DNA of 62,000 nt from Gnetum montanum (GCA_015680685.1 MNCI01010865.1:2274-64273), one strand, 5' to 3'. Shown: positions 22,441 through 34,280, numbered from the stretch's first letter. A program made the numbers and translations. The notes: generated from the sequence alone by a model not told the origin.

Positions 22441-22976
22441 CTACTCTAGAGACATCTAACCAAGATACCAAATAAATCTATGGATATCAAATCATATTTA
22501 TAACACATCCAAGAGATTACATCAGCATAATGAAACATGCCTTCTAGCTCTATATATCCAAAATATGTAACATCATAATCATAAATATCACATGGTATGT
22601 CAAGAGGTCGTATGATCCCTACATGCATAATGTCTTGACCATAATGAATATAATAAACATCATAACATGATGTACTAAACAACATTGATGTCATAACTCT
22701 AAATGCATAACATAACAAACATATGGATCAAGGTCATACCTCTCAAGTCTCTAGTCTTCATCCCCTCCTACCAACCACAATCATTTACCTAACTTATCTA
22801 TCAAGATTAGTGTGCATAACCATGCTAATCATATGATCATAATCACATAGCTATAAGATATCAATAAATATGTCATAAAATATCATGTCTATCTATACAG
22901 ATTTCTAAGATCCCAATAACATCTAACCAAACACATAAAAAAACATAACTATGGGATCCTATGATGAGGTGTTACA
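22440..22976 (-). mobile_element. Candidate LTR of a minus-strand chromovirus, copy 1
   Basis: On the minus strand the sequence from 22976 leftwards starts TGTAACACCTCATCATAGG, a start typical of plant Del/Tekay-type LTRs, and it follows an integrase C-terminus (23030-23420) in the correct order. The other LTR end cannot be placed; 22440 is a guess based on loss of pattern. Confidence 0.4.
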
Positions 22977-22978
22977 CA

Positions 22979-23030
22979 TGCATGTGTGCGTGCGCGTGCA
23001 CACACACACACACTCTCTCTCTCTCTCTCC
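22979..23030. repeat. Compound microsatellite (TG/CA)n (CT)n, copy 1
   Basis: A run of GTGTGCGTGCGCGTGCACAC, more CA repeats and then CT repeats. In copy 2 (47977-48028) the same site has a different CA to CT ratio, showing slippage after duplication. It lies between the integrase end and the LTR of the chromovirus relic. Confidence 0.85.
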
Positions 23031-23470
23031 CCTAAAAGATCTTTGAATATCCAATCCACATCTCTATCTCTACCTTCTAAGTATCCTCTTGTAATCCATG
23101 TATATTCCATAGCATCTTTACTTAGGTATTGTCCTACAATAAAGTTGTTGTATCATTTTTTCTACAATTTGAACTAGCCACTCTACATACATAGTAATTG
23201 GCTGCATATGTACATCTACCCACTCTATCATATGTTTAACATTTGATACATATTCCCTTAACATGGATGCTTGGAAGACATCATGGACATCTACTAATTA
23301 TGACAACTATCCCGATATGTAAGTGATCCTACAAATCCTCTCCAAAATCTTAGATAGTCCAATATACCTACATGTGAACTTCCTCTTTTAGCCAAATCGC
23401 ATTAGGCCCTTCAAGAGTGATACCTAAAGAAACACACGAATACCAACCTCAGACTCTAATGATTTCTTAT
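23030..23470 (-). pseudogene. Integrase C-terminus of a chromovirus (Del/Tekay-like), copy 1
   Basis: Minus-strand frames show HVGPSKILERICRITY-like text, then MIEWVDVHMQPITMYVEWL, QIVEKMIQQLYCRTIP-like text, KMLWNIHGLQEDT and IEMWIGYSKIF. Known plant Del/Tekay integrase ends have the pattern IGPYEILERIGPVAY ... VQILDRKEKxLRNKxIPLVKV-W ... EATWE-E-EM---YP-LF, which fits position by position. Several frameshifts; only the last ~140 codons remain. Confidence 0.6.
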
Positions 23471-25276
23471 ACTAGTTGACATAGGTTGTTTGTGTGTCCT
23501 AATAATGATTGATAATATTTGTAACCTAATGTGTTCTTTGCTCATATTATTTTTATTTTCCATGTTTTTATAAAAGATAATTTTATTTCCTATGTTGTCA
23601 TATAACTTATGTAGTGTGAATCCTTATCTTCAAGTCTCCATGTAATGTGTCACATAATATAATTTTACATTTCAAATTTGAGAAGGAAGGAGATGTTAAA
23701 GTAATGTCATAATGTAAGTACTAGATGCTACATGTTATGCATCTCTTCATTGGAACCACTCAAGACCCCATGAGGTCATTTCCCATGTGTTCGAATCTCA
23801 TGAAGTACATAGATGGCACATCCTCATGAGTTGAAATCACAATTATCCTCTTCTTGTAATTTAGTTATGATTAGGTAGGACCATTTAAATTCATATTAAA
23901 GTTAAGTATGCTCATAAGCACCTTATCACTTTTCTATTTATCTAATGTATAGGATCTCCTTAAACTTGAGGTGTTTCATAGAGGCATACCAAGCAAAACT
24001 CCATTGATGTAAGATTAAAGCTTGAAGTAATAGAAACAAAAGAATTTTCCTTCATATCATTATCTCATTATGTCATTTTAGTTATCCATATATTTCATTT
24101 GGATTCTAAGATTTTATTGTTTTCATCAATTTCAACTACTTCAATTTGATAACATTTTCATTATCATTTAAGAGAGTGTCTTATTGAAGATTGATAATCA
24201 TTGTTGCTCCATTACTTGCTAAGTGGTTGCTACAAGTTTCAAAGTTAGTCCAAGCTCAAGGAGGAGCTTCTTGGTTATCCAAGAATCCATTGAAGTTAAG
24301 TAGAGAGAGTTTTGCTAAGAAATTCTTTCAAAATTTGTTGTGGATCAAAGAGCTATATCTCAATCATTTTAAGCTACTCTTGTTGCTACTAGATCACCAA
24401 GAATATTCTCTACCCATGCAACCTCATTGTATATTGATTTTAACATCATTTCAAGGTCAATTTCGGTGTTCCTACAAATCCACAAGTGTACCATAAGTTG
24501 CCAAAACTTGTGTTGTGCATAGAGGATTTACCATGATCTCACCATAAATTTTGGTATTGTAGAGAAGAAAAGACCTATATTTTAGCCAATCATGACTTCA
24601 CCATGAATCATGGTATTACATCATTAGTCATCCACAAATCATGATCATAAAAAAATTTAGAGGAGATCAGAGGCCAAAATTTAACATATTTTTTATCAAC
24701 CATGACCTATAACTAGGCCACCATGACTACTCTTTGGCTCATGGTCTAAGCCCTAAGCTCCAAGTTAGACTAGGAGTTGGCCAAGATTTATGATTAGCAT
24801 CATAATCCAACCACAAGTCCACTACAACTCATGGTCTATAGAACATCGAGCAAGCAACCGCTTGCGGTAAAGTTTTCAAATAAAATTTGAGTCAAGACTC
24901 ATTGATTTTAGAAGCAAAAAGAGATCTTATTTCCATTGCATCCTCTAACATAGGATAGTGTACTTAGGGTGTTCATACCAATGTTTGAACCTGGTACCTT
25001 TGAGTGCAAAGCAATGTGAGCTAACATGGCTTATTAATGAACACGTATACACTATAAATTATATCGATGCTTGGTAAAGAACATATATACACTAGATTAT
25101 ATTGTTGCATTGATGAAGGTAATCAAGGGAAGGTTAAAGGCATTGTCAACTTAAAAGTAATGTGCATGATCTTATGGAATGAACGTTAATGGGTATCATA
25201 AATATGCAACATCATCAACTTTAGAAAAAGATAGCTAATGCATGTGATATGCAATATTAGAGTATAGCTATGGGTT
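23471..25276. other. Right part of block copy 1, including a near-identical tail
   Basis: 23598-24139 has no counterpart in copy 2. From about 24140 to 25276 the match with 48600-49742 is very close: I count 4 differences in about 310 bases at 24180-24496, far fewer than in the retroelement part. A 101-codon frame at 24191 is kept in both copies but shows no recognisable motif, and I do not call it a gene. Confidence 0.55.
24983..25024 (-). other. tRNA-like Pol III box pair, possible SINE remnant, copy 1
   Basis: On the minus strand TTAGCTCACATTG (25024-25012) resembles an A box and GGTTCAAAC (24991-24983) is a good B box, at tRNA-like spacing. Copy 2 has the same at 49449-49490. There is no folded tRNA, so a tRNA-derived SINE remnant is more likely than a tRNA gene. 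Confidence 0.3.
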
Positions 25277-25566
25277 GCAATATTAGAGGCTTACACATAT
25301 GGCTATGATGTCTATTGCTAGGATTGTGGCCTCACTATGTATTGTATGACAGAAGGAAGGGGTTGCATTATGGTTGTGGCTTGTGGGCCAAACAAAGAAA
25401 AGAATGTTTGTGCTAGTACTTGAGGCATAAATAGGATAAATGGGGTATGTGACCCCTATGTTGCTTGGGGACTCATAGTGAATCCCATGTGAGTAGTTAG
25501 TGGATTTATGGTGGTAAAAGCCACCATCGATGGTTTTATACAGTGAGGTTGTGTTGTAAATGGTAT

Positions 25567-26180
25567 TGATGTGTTATGGTTTGTTGTTTGTGACATTTCC
25601 TAAGCTTGATGTGTGGCTATAACAAGTGTGGGGTTCACTGTAGTAAGGTAGGAAGGAGTGGAAGATGGTGGTACCATGCCCATAGAGAAAACAAAAGCAT
25701 TGGAAGAAGGTGTTGTGACCTTTGGGGATGTTTGTTGGAACAGTCCTCCCAGGATGTCTTCAGGCTTAGATTCTACCCTAAGTTCATCCTCCTCTTCCTG
25801 TTGTTCCTCATAGCTATGTTTGTCATCTTCTTCTTCCACGACAATCATTTGGGCTAGGATGCTAGCATAGATGTTAGTAAGGAAAATTTGATCATATGGG
25901 GAAGGGATGTACTCTTTCCCACTCCTATGCATGAGCTCAAATTCCCTCTTGGCCTTGGCTTCAATTCATGGAATTAACATGCCTATTTGTATTTTAGCAT
26001 AAATGAAATTATAACAATCTTCATTTATGACTACAAAGTTAGGACTCTCCCTTCTAACTCTCAAAGATCACCTACACTCAATGATAGCAAGGTCTTTGGG
26101 ATCATAGACCCTCACGACTTGTTGATATGACCTACTATCATTATAGTTGTAAGGCAACTTAGTTGATCATGGGAGAGACA
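25567..26180 (-). pseudogene. Decayed minus-strand frame with acidic segment, between the blocks
   Basis: A minus-strand frame of about 200 codons, interrupted by two stops, starts around STKLPYNYNDSRSYQQVV and RVYDPKDLAIIE and runs through FVVINEDCYNFIYAKIQIGM and EFELMHRSGKEYIPSPYDQI to a Glu-rich segment (VVEEEDDKHSYEEQQEEEDE) and a Ser/Thr/Pro tail. The last 110 codons (25600-25932) are open. Composition and decay pattern suggest a transposon-encoded protein. No family is recognised. Confidence 0.35.
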
Positions 26181-26414
26181 TGGGTATTTTAATGAAGATG
26201 ACTCAAGATAGGGTATGAAAAGAGAAAATGAAAGTATATTTTAACAATGGAAATCAAAAGCAATCAAAGGAAACAAAAATGGTTGAAACCAGACACTTAC
26301 TAAAAATGGCAAGCAGGGGGTAAGAGGAAGTACAATTCTTTATCCAAAATGGAAAGGCACAAAAGTTATAGAAAAATTTACTCACACTAACCTTTTAGTT
26401 GTCACACTCCTTAA

Positions 26415-26813
26415 TGCCAACATTGGCTTCCTAGCTATCACACCCCTGGATGTGGTAGAGGGGAAGAGGGGGTGAGATGGGGGGGATCTCACACTTTACA
26501 AAGCCAACATTGGTAACAAGGGGTGAAAGCTATTATAGGTGTGAAGAAAAGGATGCAAATTTTTACAGTTGGAAATTCTATAATGTTTAAATCTAGCAAA
26601 AATAGGCAAAATTGATAAAAAATAGATTGCTTACTATAACTAGTAAGTGGAAGGTAAGGGGGCTTTACCCCTTTACTAGAAATGGCACACTAAGAATGTT
26701 GAGGTCAAGCTTCACCCATGTTGGTCTCCTAGCTATCACACTCCTAAGTTTGACAAGGGGGAAAGAGGAGGTGAGATGGGAGGATCTCACACCTTCTTTA
26801 ACCAACATTGATG
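26415..26813. repeat. Pair of ~100-bp direct repeats between the blocks
   Basis: 26415-26514 and 26716-26813 share GGTCTCCTAGCTATCACAC / GCTTCCTAGCTATCACAC, GAGGTGAGATGGGAGGATCT / GGGTGAGATGGGGGGGATCT and CCAACATTG, about 300 bp apart. The sequence between them also repeats a TTACTA..AATGGCA phrase found near 26300, so the period may be ~300 bp. Open frames here differ between units. Confidence 0.6.
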
Positions 26814-26819
26814 AAAGGG

Positions 26820-27493
26820 AAAAAAGTGGAACAACCAAAATAGAAACCTACAACTTTCTGAAAATGGTTTTAGAAACTACCCAAATTCAACCACAAAAAG
26901 TACTTTTGGTTGGTAATGATGGTAATGTTTGTTTTGTTGTGAGAATTATTGCCAAGGTAAAACATTGGTATGTATGTTTTCAACATTGGTTTTGGTTGTT
27001 GAAATTCATAGTAGATGTTGGAAAATTCAACACCCAACCACCTACAACTTTAACATTGGGGTTTCTATTACAAGGGGTGAGTGATATCATTGGGTTTTCA
27101 AAAGGAGCTTCAAGGTCTTTGTTAGAAAAATTAGAGATTTCCAGTAAGTAGGCAACGTTGGCTATGGGGGCAATTAGATTTGGCTATAGAAATTAGGCAA
27201 AGGCCCTCCTTCTAATGCCAAGAAATTATTGCAATAGAAAATCTTGGTTGTTGGAGAAACCAAGGATTCTCAGTCACAAGCAACCGTAACCCCAAATCCC
27301 CTAGGAGCTCCATAAGAAAAATGGAATTCATGGTGTCCTTGATGGTCTACTAGATCACCCAGGGACTTAGAGGGGGTGCAAAATGGAAGTGTAAAAAGAT
27401 GCAGATTTATAAAATAATGCACTAGAAATATAACAATTATATTTGAAATTATACACAAACTAAAATCACAAATTTCACTAAATGAACAAAGAA
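26820..27493. other. Spacer left of block copy 2
   Basis: No supported gene. A 179-codon open frame covers 26612-27151 but spans a repeat and has no recognisable motif. Similarity to copy 1 begins near 27494. Confidence 0.35.
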
Positions 27494-28920
27494 TGATTTT
27501 CAAATTTGAGCATGTAGAAATTATAATCAATTTCCTCACTAAAGTCCATTCTTACCTTGCCTTGCTAATATGTGGTAGATGACTTTGCTATTTATACTGA
27601 TGATTGTGTATGAAAATTACTAGAAGGGAAAAAATATCATTATCGCACCATAGAAACATGAAAATGAGTACTAACTTGGAAGGATAGGCTTACTAGGCAT
27701 CAAAAGGATGGTACTAAGGTGGTGTGGATTTCCTGCTTATTTGGCCATGATTCCTGAAGGGATGGGAGAAGTAGAGGAGTCTTGGTGAAATAAGCCACAA
27801 CTAAGAGCAAAAGACACGGAGTAGTGCAATACAATTTTGCAGGGATAAGATCTATCCCCATGGGTGGTGGCTTTATATTATAAAGCCACTACCTTGCTAT
27901 TACCTTTTATTTTTTTTGGATTTTTCATTTTATTTATCTTCAACGAAGAATCGATGTTGTTTGTTATTAATCAAGTTAAACTTCATCATGACTGACCAAA
28001 ATCAATATGATGATTCTTAAGACTCTCAGCATATCGAAGTTCATCACAGTTGTACTATTCAAATGTGAAAGTTTCAAAAAAATGTTTATTTATCGATCTA
28101 CATCAATACAATCAACATGGATCAATACCACCATATAATAACATATCTAAGTTCATTGTAGTCATGTTGTTCAAACGTGAAACTCTCCAAAAAAAAATTT
28201 CGGTATTGATCTACATCAATTCGATTGACATGGATTGATATCATTGTATAATAAAATATTGATTTTAATTGATGAGATTGATATATTTATTTATAACCTG
28301 AATGTAAATTCTACCTTTATTGATTGGAATTACACAAATCAGTATAATTTGATTCCATTTATTACAAGACATTGATAATGTGATGTTGGTTGATATTGTT
28401 AAACCTTAAGGAATTTTTTTCCTTAGTGCATCTATGAATATCAATTCCATGATGTCCCTTTATAAAATTAATCTTATTAATGTCATGTCATTGCATCCTT
28501 CGATATTAATCAATATGATTAAAATAAAAGAAAATAATTTTATTAGCTAGTTTATTAATACATTTTACTTTGTTATTTTTACTTCTTGTCATTAGATCTT
28601 ATTATTAAGGTAGGAATTCACATATAACTTGCTTAGGAAGGCTTTTCCTAGGATTATTTGGGCTAAAACTTCTCCTTACAAGGTCTACTTTGTTTGTTGG
28701 AAGAATTACTTACTATCTCAAGGTTTCTACCTTTCCTAAGTTTTAAAGATCTAAGATGCATTTTTTTTCAATAAACTCATTCACTAACTTGCTCTTGGAT
28801 CAAATTTCAAGTTGGTTATACCCTACTATCCTATCCAAGTGTCTTACCCCACATCCCCCTAATTAATCTAGGTTGTGTCCCTAGTCTAGGTTAATTAGTT
28901 GAATTATTAGTATTAGGGAT
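27494..28920. other. Block flank left of the Athila-like element, copy 2
   Basis: Counterpart of 2806-4162, with no supported gene. It ends with the target duplication GGGAT (28916-28920), identical to copy 1. Confidence 0.6.
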
Positions 28921-29859
28921 TAATGAATCAATAAAGAGTCATGTTGATGGGCCCTTGTTGACGTGGCCTCATCAACAAGCCTACATTAATGCAACCCCAT
29001 CTATGTAATGTTGCCCCATCGATGGGGCTGCATCAACATAGCATTTGCTGCATTTATGAGGCCCTGTTGATGCAACTTCATAATAAAGTCTATAAATACA
29101 TGCTCACCCACATTATTTATGGCATATCTTATCATACTTGTAGTGAAACTCTTGCAGTTTCCTTTTTCCAAAGTTAGAATATTTTCCAAGTGCCTACAAT
29201 AGGAGTCATTGAATGTATAGATCTTTATTCAAGCACTATTGTACCTGAGCACGGTAGTGTGTGCGGCAATAAAGATGAGCTTTCTAATAAACCTTACAAT
29301 ACTTTAGCTAGATTAATATTCTCTTCATGCATTTAATGGTTTTAGTAATTTTATTTAATGCTTTTAAGTAAATTAATCTAACTAGGCTAAACTAAGCTAG
29401 CTAGGGTAAAGAACAATCAATGAAACACATAAGTATGACCACTTCAAGCATGCGTATGGTGCTTGGTAATCCCAGTAACACTTAATGTTTGGCAACCTAG
29501 TAGCTATACATGTTCAGGATGTGTATGAAAAGTGGGACCGAAGGCTTATGTTAGGATTAGTTAGACATAGATTAGTTAGTTAGATTAGATTAGCAATTAA
29601 ATTACTTCATTCATTTCATCTTTTATTTTAACCACCCAAAACACAACATACAAAATAATAAAAATCATATGCCTTGATTACAATTAGCCATACCTTTGTA
29701 CATCACAAGTGTAATTGGGAAGATAATGAATGACTATTAGGATAAGTTTACTTCCTAGAGGCTAGTGTATCAGAAGACATAGAATCCACAGACAACCAGA
29801 TCACACATGAATGCTTAGAGATTTGTATGGTTGAGTGTAGGGGTAATCACTTCTCAACA
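28921..29859 (+). repeat. 5' LTR of Athila-like element, copy 2
   Basis: Begins TAATGAATCA (TG decayed to TA) and ends CTCAACA before the PBS. TATAAATA is at 29091-29098, with CATCGATG-like repeats upstream (for example CCCCATCGATGGGGC near 29016-29030, a perfect palindrome). The doublet GGTAATCCCAGTA / GGCAACCTAGTAG lies near 29464-29503. Confidence 0.83.
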
Positions 29860-29860
29860 T

Positions 29861-29880
29861 TGGCAGCATTGCTAAGGATT
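29861..29880 (+). other. Primer binding site, tRNA-Asp type, copy 2
   Basis: TGGCAGCATTGCTAAGGATT matches the Athila-type PBS TGGCGCCGTTGCCGGGGATT at 14 of 20 positions by eye, most differences being transitions. It starts two bases after the LTR end. Confidence 0.75.
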
Positions 29881-30018
29881 ATTTTTGTTTGAAACATGCA
29901 CTATCTAGGTAGAGTGAAAATGATTAACATTGTTGGATGAACCCTAAGGTCAAAATTCATTCTAAAAATAAATATGATAATTTAAGCACACTGATAACTT
30001 TTTTTCTTTTTTTGCAGA

Positions 30019-31990
30019 ATGTCTTCTTCTAACAATCATGATGATACTAAATCGTCAATGCCTCAAGAATGCAAGTTGGTATATACTCATCTAGATGAGT
30101 ATGTGCCTGACTTCACCTTCATCTTGCACTAGGATGAACAACTACAATGGCAGGATATGGAGGGCAACATTGTAATGCCTCCTAATCAATATGTGCTAGG
30201 GATTATGTTCCAAACTCTTAGGAGGTTGGGCATCTAGGATCTTCAAGAAGAGTATGTTGTGCATGATAATGATTACTGATGATTCCTACTAAAACACAAG
30301 GTAGGAGAGATCGACACTAGGAGAAGCACCATGAGGCTATGAAGGAAAAATGGTTGAGAAATCCATTATTCTTGCTAAACCAAAATGATAATGAGGATAC
30401 TCTCTTTGGGGATTCTCAACATGAAAATTCTCCACCCCTTGATATTGGTGATGGGGGCTTAAACTTAAAGTTGTCATTCACTATCAACAATCTAGGGTTA
30501 GGCAAAGTGGGAGTCCAAGAAAGGGCTGGAGCAAGCATCAAGATGAAAAGAAAGCTAATGAATGTGGTTGTGACAAGCATAGAGGAGGTGGCAAACACCA
30601 TGGTGGTGACAATCCTTCTCCTTCTTCACCCTCTTCATCTACATCTTATTCTTCCTCTTTTGGTTCTAATAGACATCGCCAAAAGGACAATCGTGATAAA
30701 GGTGAACAATGAGATAATAATGAATGCTAGGCTCACCATGAATGAAGGTGTACTAGAGGACATCATAGGAATCATTAAAATAATGATGATGATGAGCCTC
30801 TACTAGCAACTTGGAGTATGCTAAATATCAAAGAGGTAATGAAAATTCCAACCAAGCATGTGAAAGATAGTTAGATCAAGCAACTTGACATTAACAATAT
30901 CCTAAGATTTGAGGGGATATAACTCTAATCCACAAACACATCTTCAAGCCTTTCATGATGCCTATGTCTTACAAAATCTTGAAAATGATTGGCATAAATT
31001 AAAGCTATTTCCTAGGACACTCATCAAGGAAGCCAAAAATTGGTATCAGTTCTTAGAGCTAGAATCCATCTACAAGTGGAGTACAATGATAGAGCTATTT
31101 AAGGATAAATACCAGATGTGTTTCTGAGTGTCTAATCTAAGAAGGAAGATCCAAGGATGGAAGCAAGAAACAAATGAATCCTTGGACATCACCATGGGTA
31201 GATACTATTCTCTCATACACCGATGCCCTAGCCATGGTTATTCTCAATGGGAATAACTTCACCACATCATAGATGGACTCAAATCTGAGATGAGAAGAAC
31301 TCTTAGGGTTTATGCCCAAGGAAGACTATCAGAACTTAGACTTCATCACATCCAAAGGCTGATAGAGCAGGTAGCAAAAGAATAAGAAGAGATGAGGAAA
31401 TGAGAAAGGGTTGAGGAATATAATAGAGATCCTTCCATTAGAAAAAGAGAAGTTTGATTTTATGACAATGAGGAGGAGTCACCACTTGATGAGGTGGTGA
31501 ATAGAAAGACCTTGTCAATCCAAAAGTTTATGTCTAAGATTTTGGCCAAGGGTAGATAAAATATGGGATTCATTAAATGAAAAATTTCAAATTGCTCTAA
31601 AGATCGTAGAAGAATTAGAAAGTATAGTAGTGATTGTAACCACAAGAGGCAGAAAGAAGTTGAACGTGCCTACCAAAGGGGTAAGGGCAAAGTTACTGTA
31701 GTAGAAGAAGTTGTGAAGACATAATTATATGATGATGGTAGGTGTGACATCTACCAATATGAATATCCTAAGAGATGTTGCCCTATTATGTCACACTTAT
31801 AGGAGTTTGGGATGTATACATTGAATTCTAGATTGGAAAGAAGACACACACCCAAAATATTTCCTTATCTTAAGGTAATCCAAGGTAGTTCCACCACCAA
31901 CAACAAGCTTATTATCCAAGTGGAGCTCCACCATAATCATATGAGCAATACTAGTAGTGGTAATATCCATAGTCATGGGGGATGCCAACA
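30019..31990 (+). pseudogene. gag of Athila-like element, copy 2 (broken)
   Basis: ATG at 30019 (MSSSNNHDDTKSSMPQE) follows a pyrimidine tract ending GCAG, which also looks like a 3' splice site. Motifs: LVYTHLDEYVPDFTFILH; the gag core at 30905-31130 (HLQAFHDAYVLQNLENDWHK, KEAKNWYQFLELESIYKWST); RRKIQGWKQETNES; LHHIIDGLKSEMRRTLRVYA; then QVAKE with acidic stretches, and a Cys patch near 31745-31800. It ends in a Tyr/Pro/His-rich linker. Stops replace Gln, Trp and Arg codons. In copy 1 about 650 bp of the middle is deleted. Confidence 0.78.
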
Positions 31991-32539
31991 TCATGGCAGC
32001 AGTACCCTTACATGTAGCTAAATCCATATGGGTACTATGTTCAACAACCAATGTCTCCACATGACTCTTCTAGTCACATTTCTTTTTAGCATTACTACTA
32101 CCCTCCAAAGTATCACAAAACTCATTCTCCATCTACTAAAGGAGAAACCCCATATCCCTATCACCCTTCTCATCCTTCAGCACATGCTCCTCCACCCTCC
32201 ACCCAATTATCTCCTACTCCATCTATGCAGGGCAAAATTCCACCATAACAACGTAATGCTACTAGGGCTATCAACTTACAACTAGCTTCCTAGCTAAATG
32301 GTTCAGAACCCAGATCCCAAAAATGACCATTCTTCTAACTCAATAGTCCTCCACATTACTCACAGACTAATGTGGCTGGCCACCCTATCTCTTCATCATC
32401 TCCTACATCAAGTCCTTTTGAGATCCCTTTAAACCAAATGCCTCCTAAGATCCACACTATCATGTTAACCCACATTGTATCTGATTAGATCAAGGCTGGA
32501 AACCTTCCTAGCAAAAGATCTGACCTTGGAAGTCCTTTC

Positions 32540-32860
32540 ATCTACTTACAAATCACTGGACATGAGCCATGCAAGGCTCTTCTTGATTCAAGTTCTAGTG
32601 TTAATCTAATTTCCCATGACATGTACAAAGCATGAAACCTACCACCTTTTAAGAAGAGTAATATCCATCTTGAATTGGAAGACTTGTTAATCATAGTTCC
32701 TTTGGAACATGTGGAGGACATTGTGACCATTGTTTGTGGGTGGTCCTATCCTACCAATTTTTTGGTGATCAAGGTTGACAGCTACAAAGATGACTTCCCA
32801 ATTATTATGGGATGGGCATGGTTGAGCATTGTTGATACATGAATGGGAATCAAAGATCTC
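32540..32860 (+). pseudogene. Aspartic protease domain, Athila-like copy 2 (broken)
   Basis: GHEPCKALLDSSSSVNLISH contains the active-site Asp in the expected place, and DDFPIIMGWAWLSIVDT is the conserved distal Ile-Met-Gly block. Between them lies VEDIVTIVCGWSYPTNFLVI. The domain is better preserved than in copy 1 but has a stop (CAA to TGA/TAA type) in the middle. Confidence 0.7.
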
Positions 32861-33439
32861 TCCTTAGAAATTTCCAAGGAGAATGAATTTGAAAAGATTG
32901 AGAAGAAGATAGTTTCATCAATCACGTATAATGATACTAGGTGCAATTGTGCATAGAAACTCTAGTTTTTCAAAAGCACATTTATCAAAGCATGTAGACA
33001 ATGTGCAGATGGATTTGAAATTTAAAGGTGCATGTACGTAGCAACCACAAAACAAGAGGACATCCAGTGATTGACAAATGATCTTGGAAGTGGCATACTT
33101 TGCTTGGAACCTACTGAGAGTCTAACATGTGCCTATATTAAAAGCATGGATAAACTAGAGTAAGTCCATCACCAACTCTCTAATAATGCAAATGATGATA
33201 CCAATTGAAGAAAGTTGGAAATCCTTGAAAATTTTAAACAAGAGCCCTTAGAGTTGAAAAATCTACCTACCTGCATGAAGTATGCATTTTAATGAAAATC
33301 TAATAATAATCAATGTCAATCATGCTCCTACATAGAAATAGATGCTATTGAAAGTGGTCAAAAAATGGCTAATAGCCTTTACTTGGTCATATCTTAAACT
33401 CACTGGAATTGATCCACAAATATGCCAACACTGCATTTA

Positions 33440-34280
33440 TATTGATTCATCCATGAAGCCAAGGAGGCAACCATAATGACGATTGAATCCAAAATTTAAG
33501 CAAATTTTCAAAGAGAAGATTCAGCAACTCCTCAAGTCAAAGTTCATCTACCCCATTGTAGATAGTGAGTGGGTCAGCCCACTCATGATACTGCCAAAGA
33601 AAGATGACAAATGGTAAATTTGTATCGACTTTAGGTTGTTAAATATGGTAACATTCAAAGATCACTTTCTATTGCCATTTGTGAATTAAGTGTTGGACAC
33701 TATATTTAGGCATTGCTATTACCATTTTCTAGATGGTTACAGTGGCTATAACCAAATCCATATTGCATCAGAGGATTAGGCCAAAACAACATTCACAAGT
33801 CCCTAGGGGACTTTTGCATATCAAAAGATTCATTTTGGTATATGCAATGCTCCTTCCACTTTTCAACTCTTGATCTTAGGCATTTTTCAACAAAAAATTG
33901 GTAGTAGAGTGGAATTCTTTATGGATGACTTCTCCACTTATGGTGCTACATTCAAGCAAGCATTGGACCACCTTGAGTAAGTACTCAAAAGATGTGTGGA
34001 AACAAATCTGTTGCTCAATTGGCAAAAGAACCATCTCATTATCTAGAAGGGCATTGTACTAGGGCATAGAATCTCTTAGGCAGAGATTAAGATGAACCTT
34101 GAAGAAATAAGAGTCATCCAAGGAATAACTCACCAATCAAAAATCATTAAAGATGTTTAGTTATTCCTTGGACACACTACATATTACCGATGATTCATAG
34201 ATAGTTTCTCTAAGATCACAAAACTGTTGGTTGAGCTAACAAAGAAAGATGCCTCATTTATCTAAACCAAGAAATGTGAA
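33440..34280 (+). pseudogene. Reverse transcriptase domain, Athila-like copy 2 (broken)
   Basis: Counterpart of 8040-8780. It reads SEWVSPLMILPKKDDKW, CIDFRLLN, DGYSGYNQIHIASED, GTFAYQKIHFGICNAPSTF and FMDDFSTYGATF, with Met-Asp-Asp at 33921-33929, then LNWQKNHLII and a conserved IEVIQGI-type end. About 13% of bases differ from copy 1 in a 160-base sample at the start of the domain. Confidence 0.83.

Larger units (their letters stand above)
2806..25276. repeat. Segmental duplication, copy 1 (~22.5 kb)
   Basis: This whole interval aligns in the same orientation and order with 27494-49742. Left of about 2806 and right of 25276 the similarity ends. Main differences from copy 2: about 75 bp replaced near 3040-3115; a gag deletion with local rearrangement at 5426-5636; a 779-bp solo LTR present only here (16547-17325); about 540 bp present only here (23598-24139); and a ~240-bp deletion in the 3' LTR. 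Identity varies strongly along the block. Confidence 0.9.

Noticed and set aside
22446-22718. Tyr-rich 90-codon minus-strand frame, partly kept at 47540-47737
   Set aside because: It lies in the presumed LTR of a chromovirus and is shortened in the sister copy; the Tyr/Asp/Ile pattern comes from repeated CATAAT steps.
22986-23177. Open frame rich in Thr/His and Leu/Ser repeats
   Set aside because: Its start is a CA/CT microsatellite, and the rest is antisense to an integrase remnant.
24191-24496. 101-codon frame conserved in both block copies
   Set aside because: The whole tail is nearly identical between copies, so an open frame there is not evidence of selection. No motif is visible.
26612-27151. 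179-codon open frame
   Set aside because: It covers one of a pair of direct repeats, has no recognisable motif and no homologous frame elsewhere in the window.
30416-30601. Minus-strand frame with a signal-peptide-like start
   Set aside because: It is antisense to the gag of the Athila-like element; the hydrophobic start is an artefact of composition.
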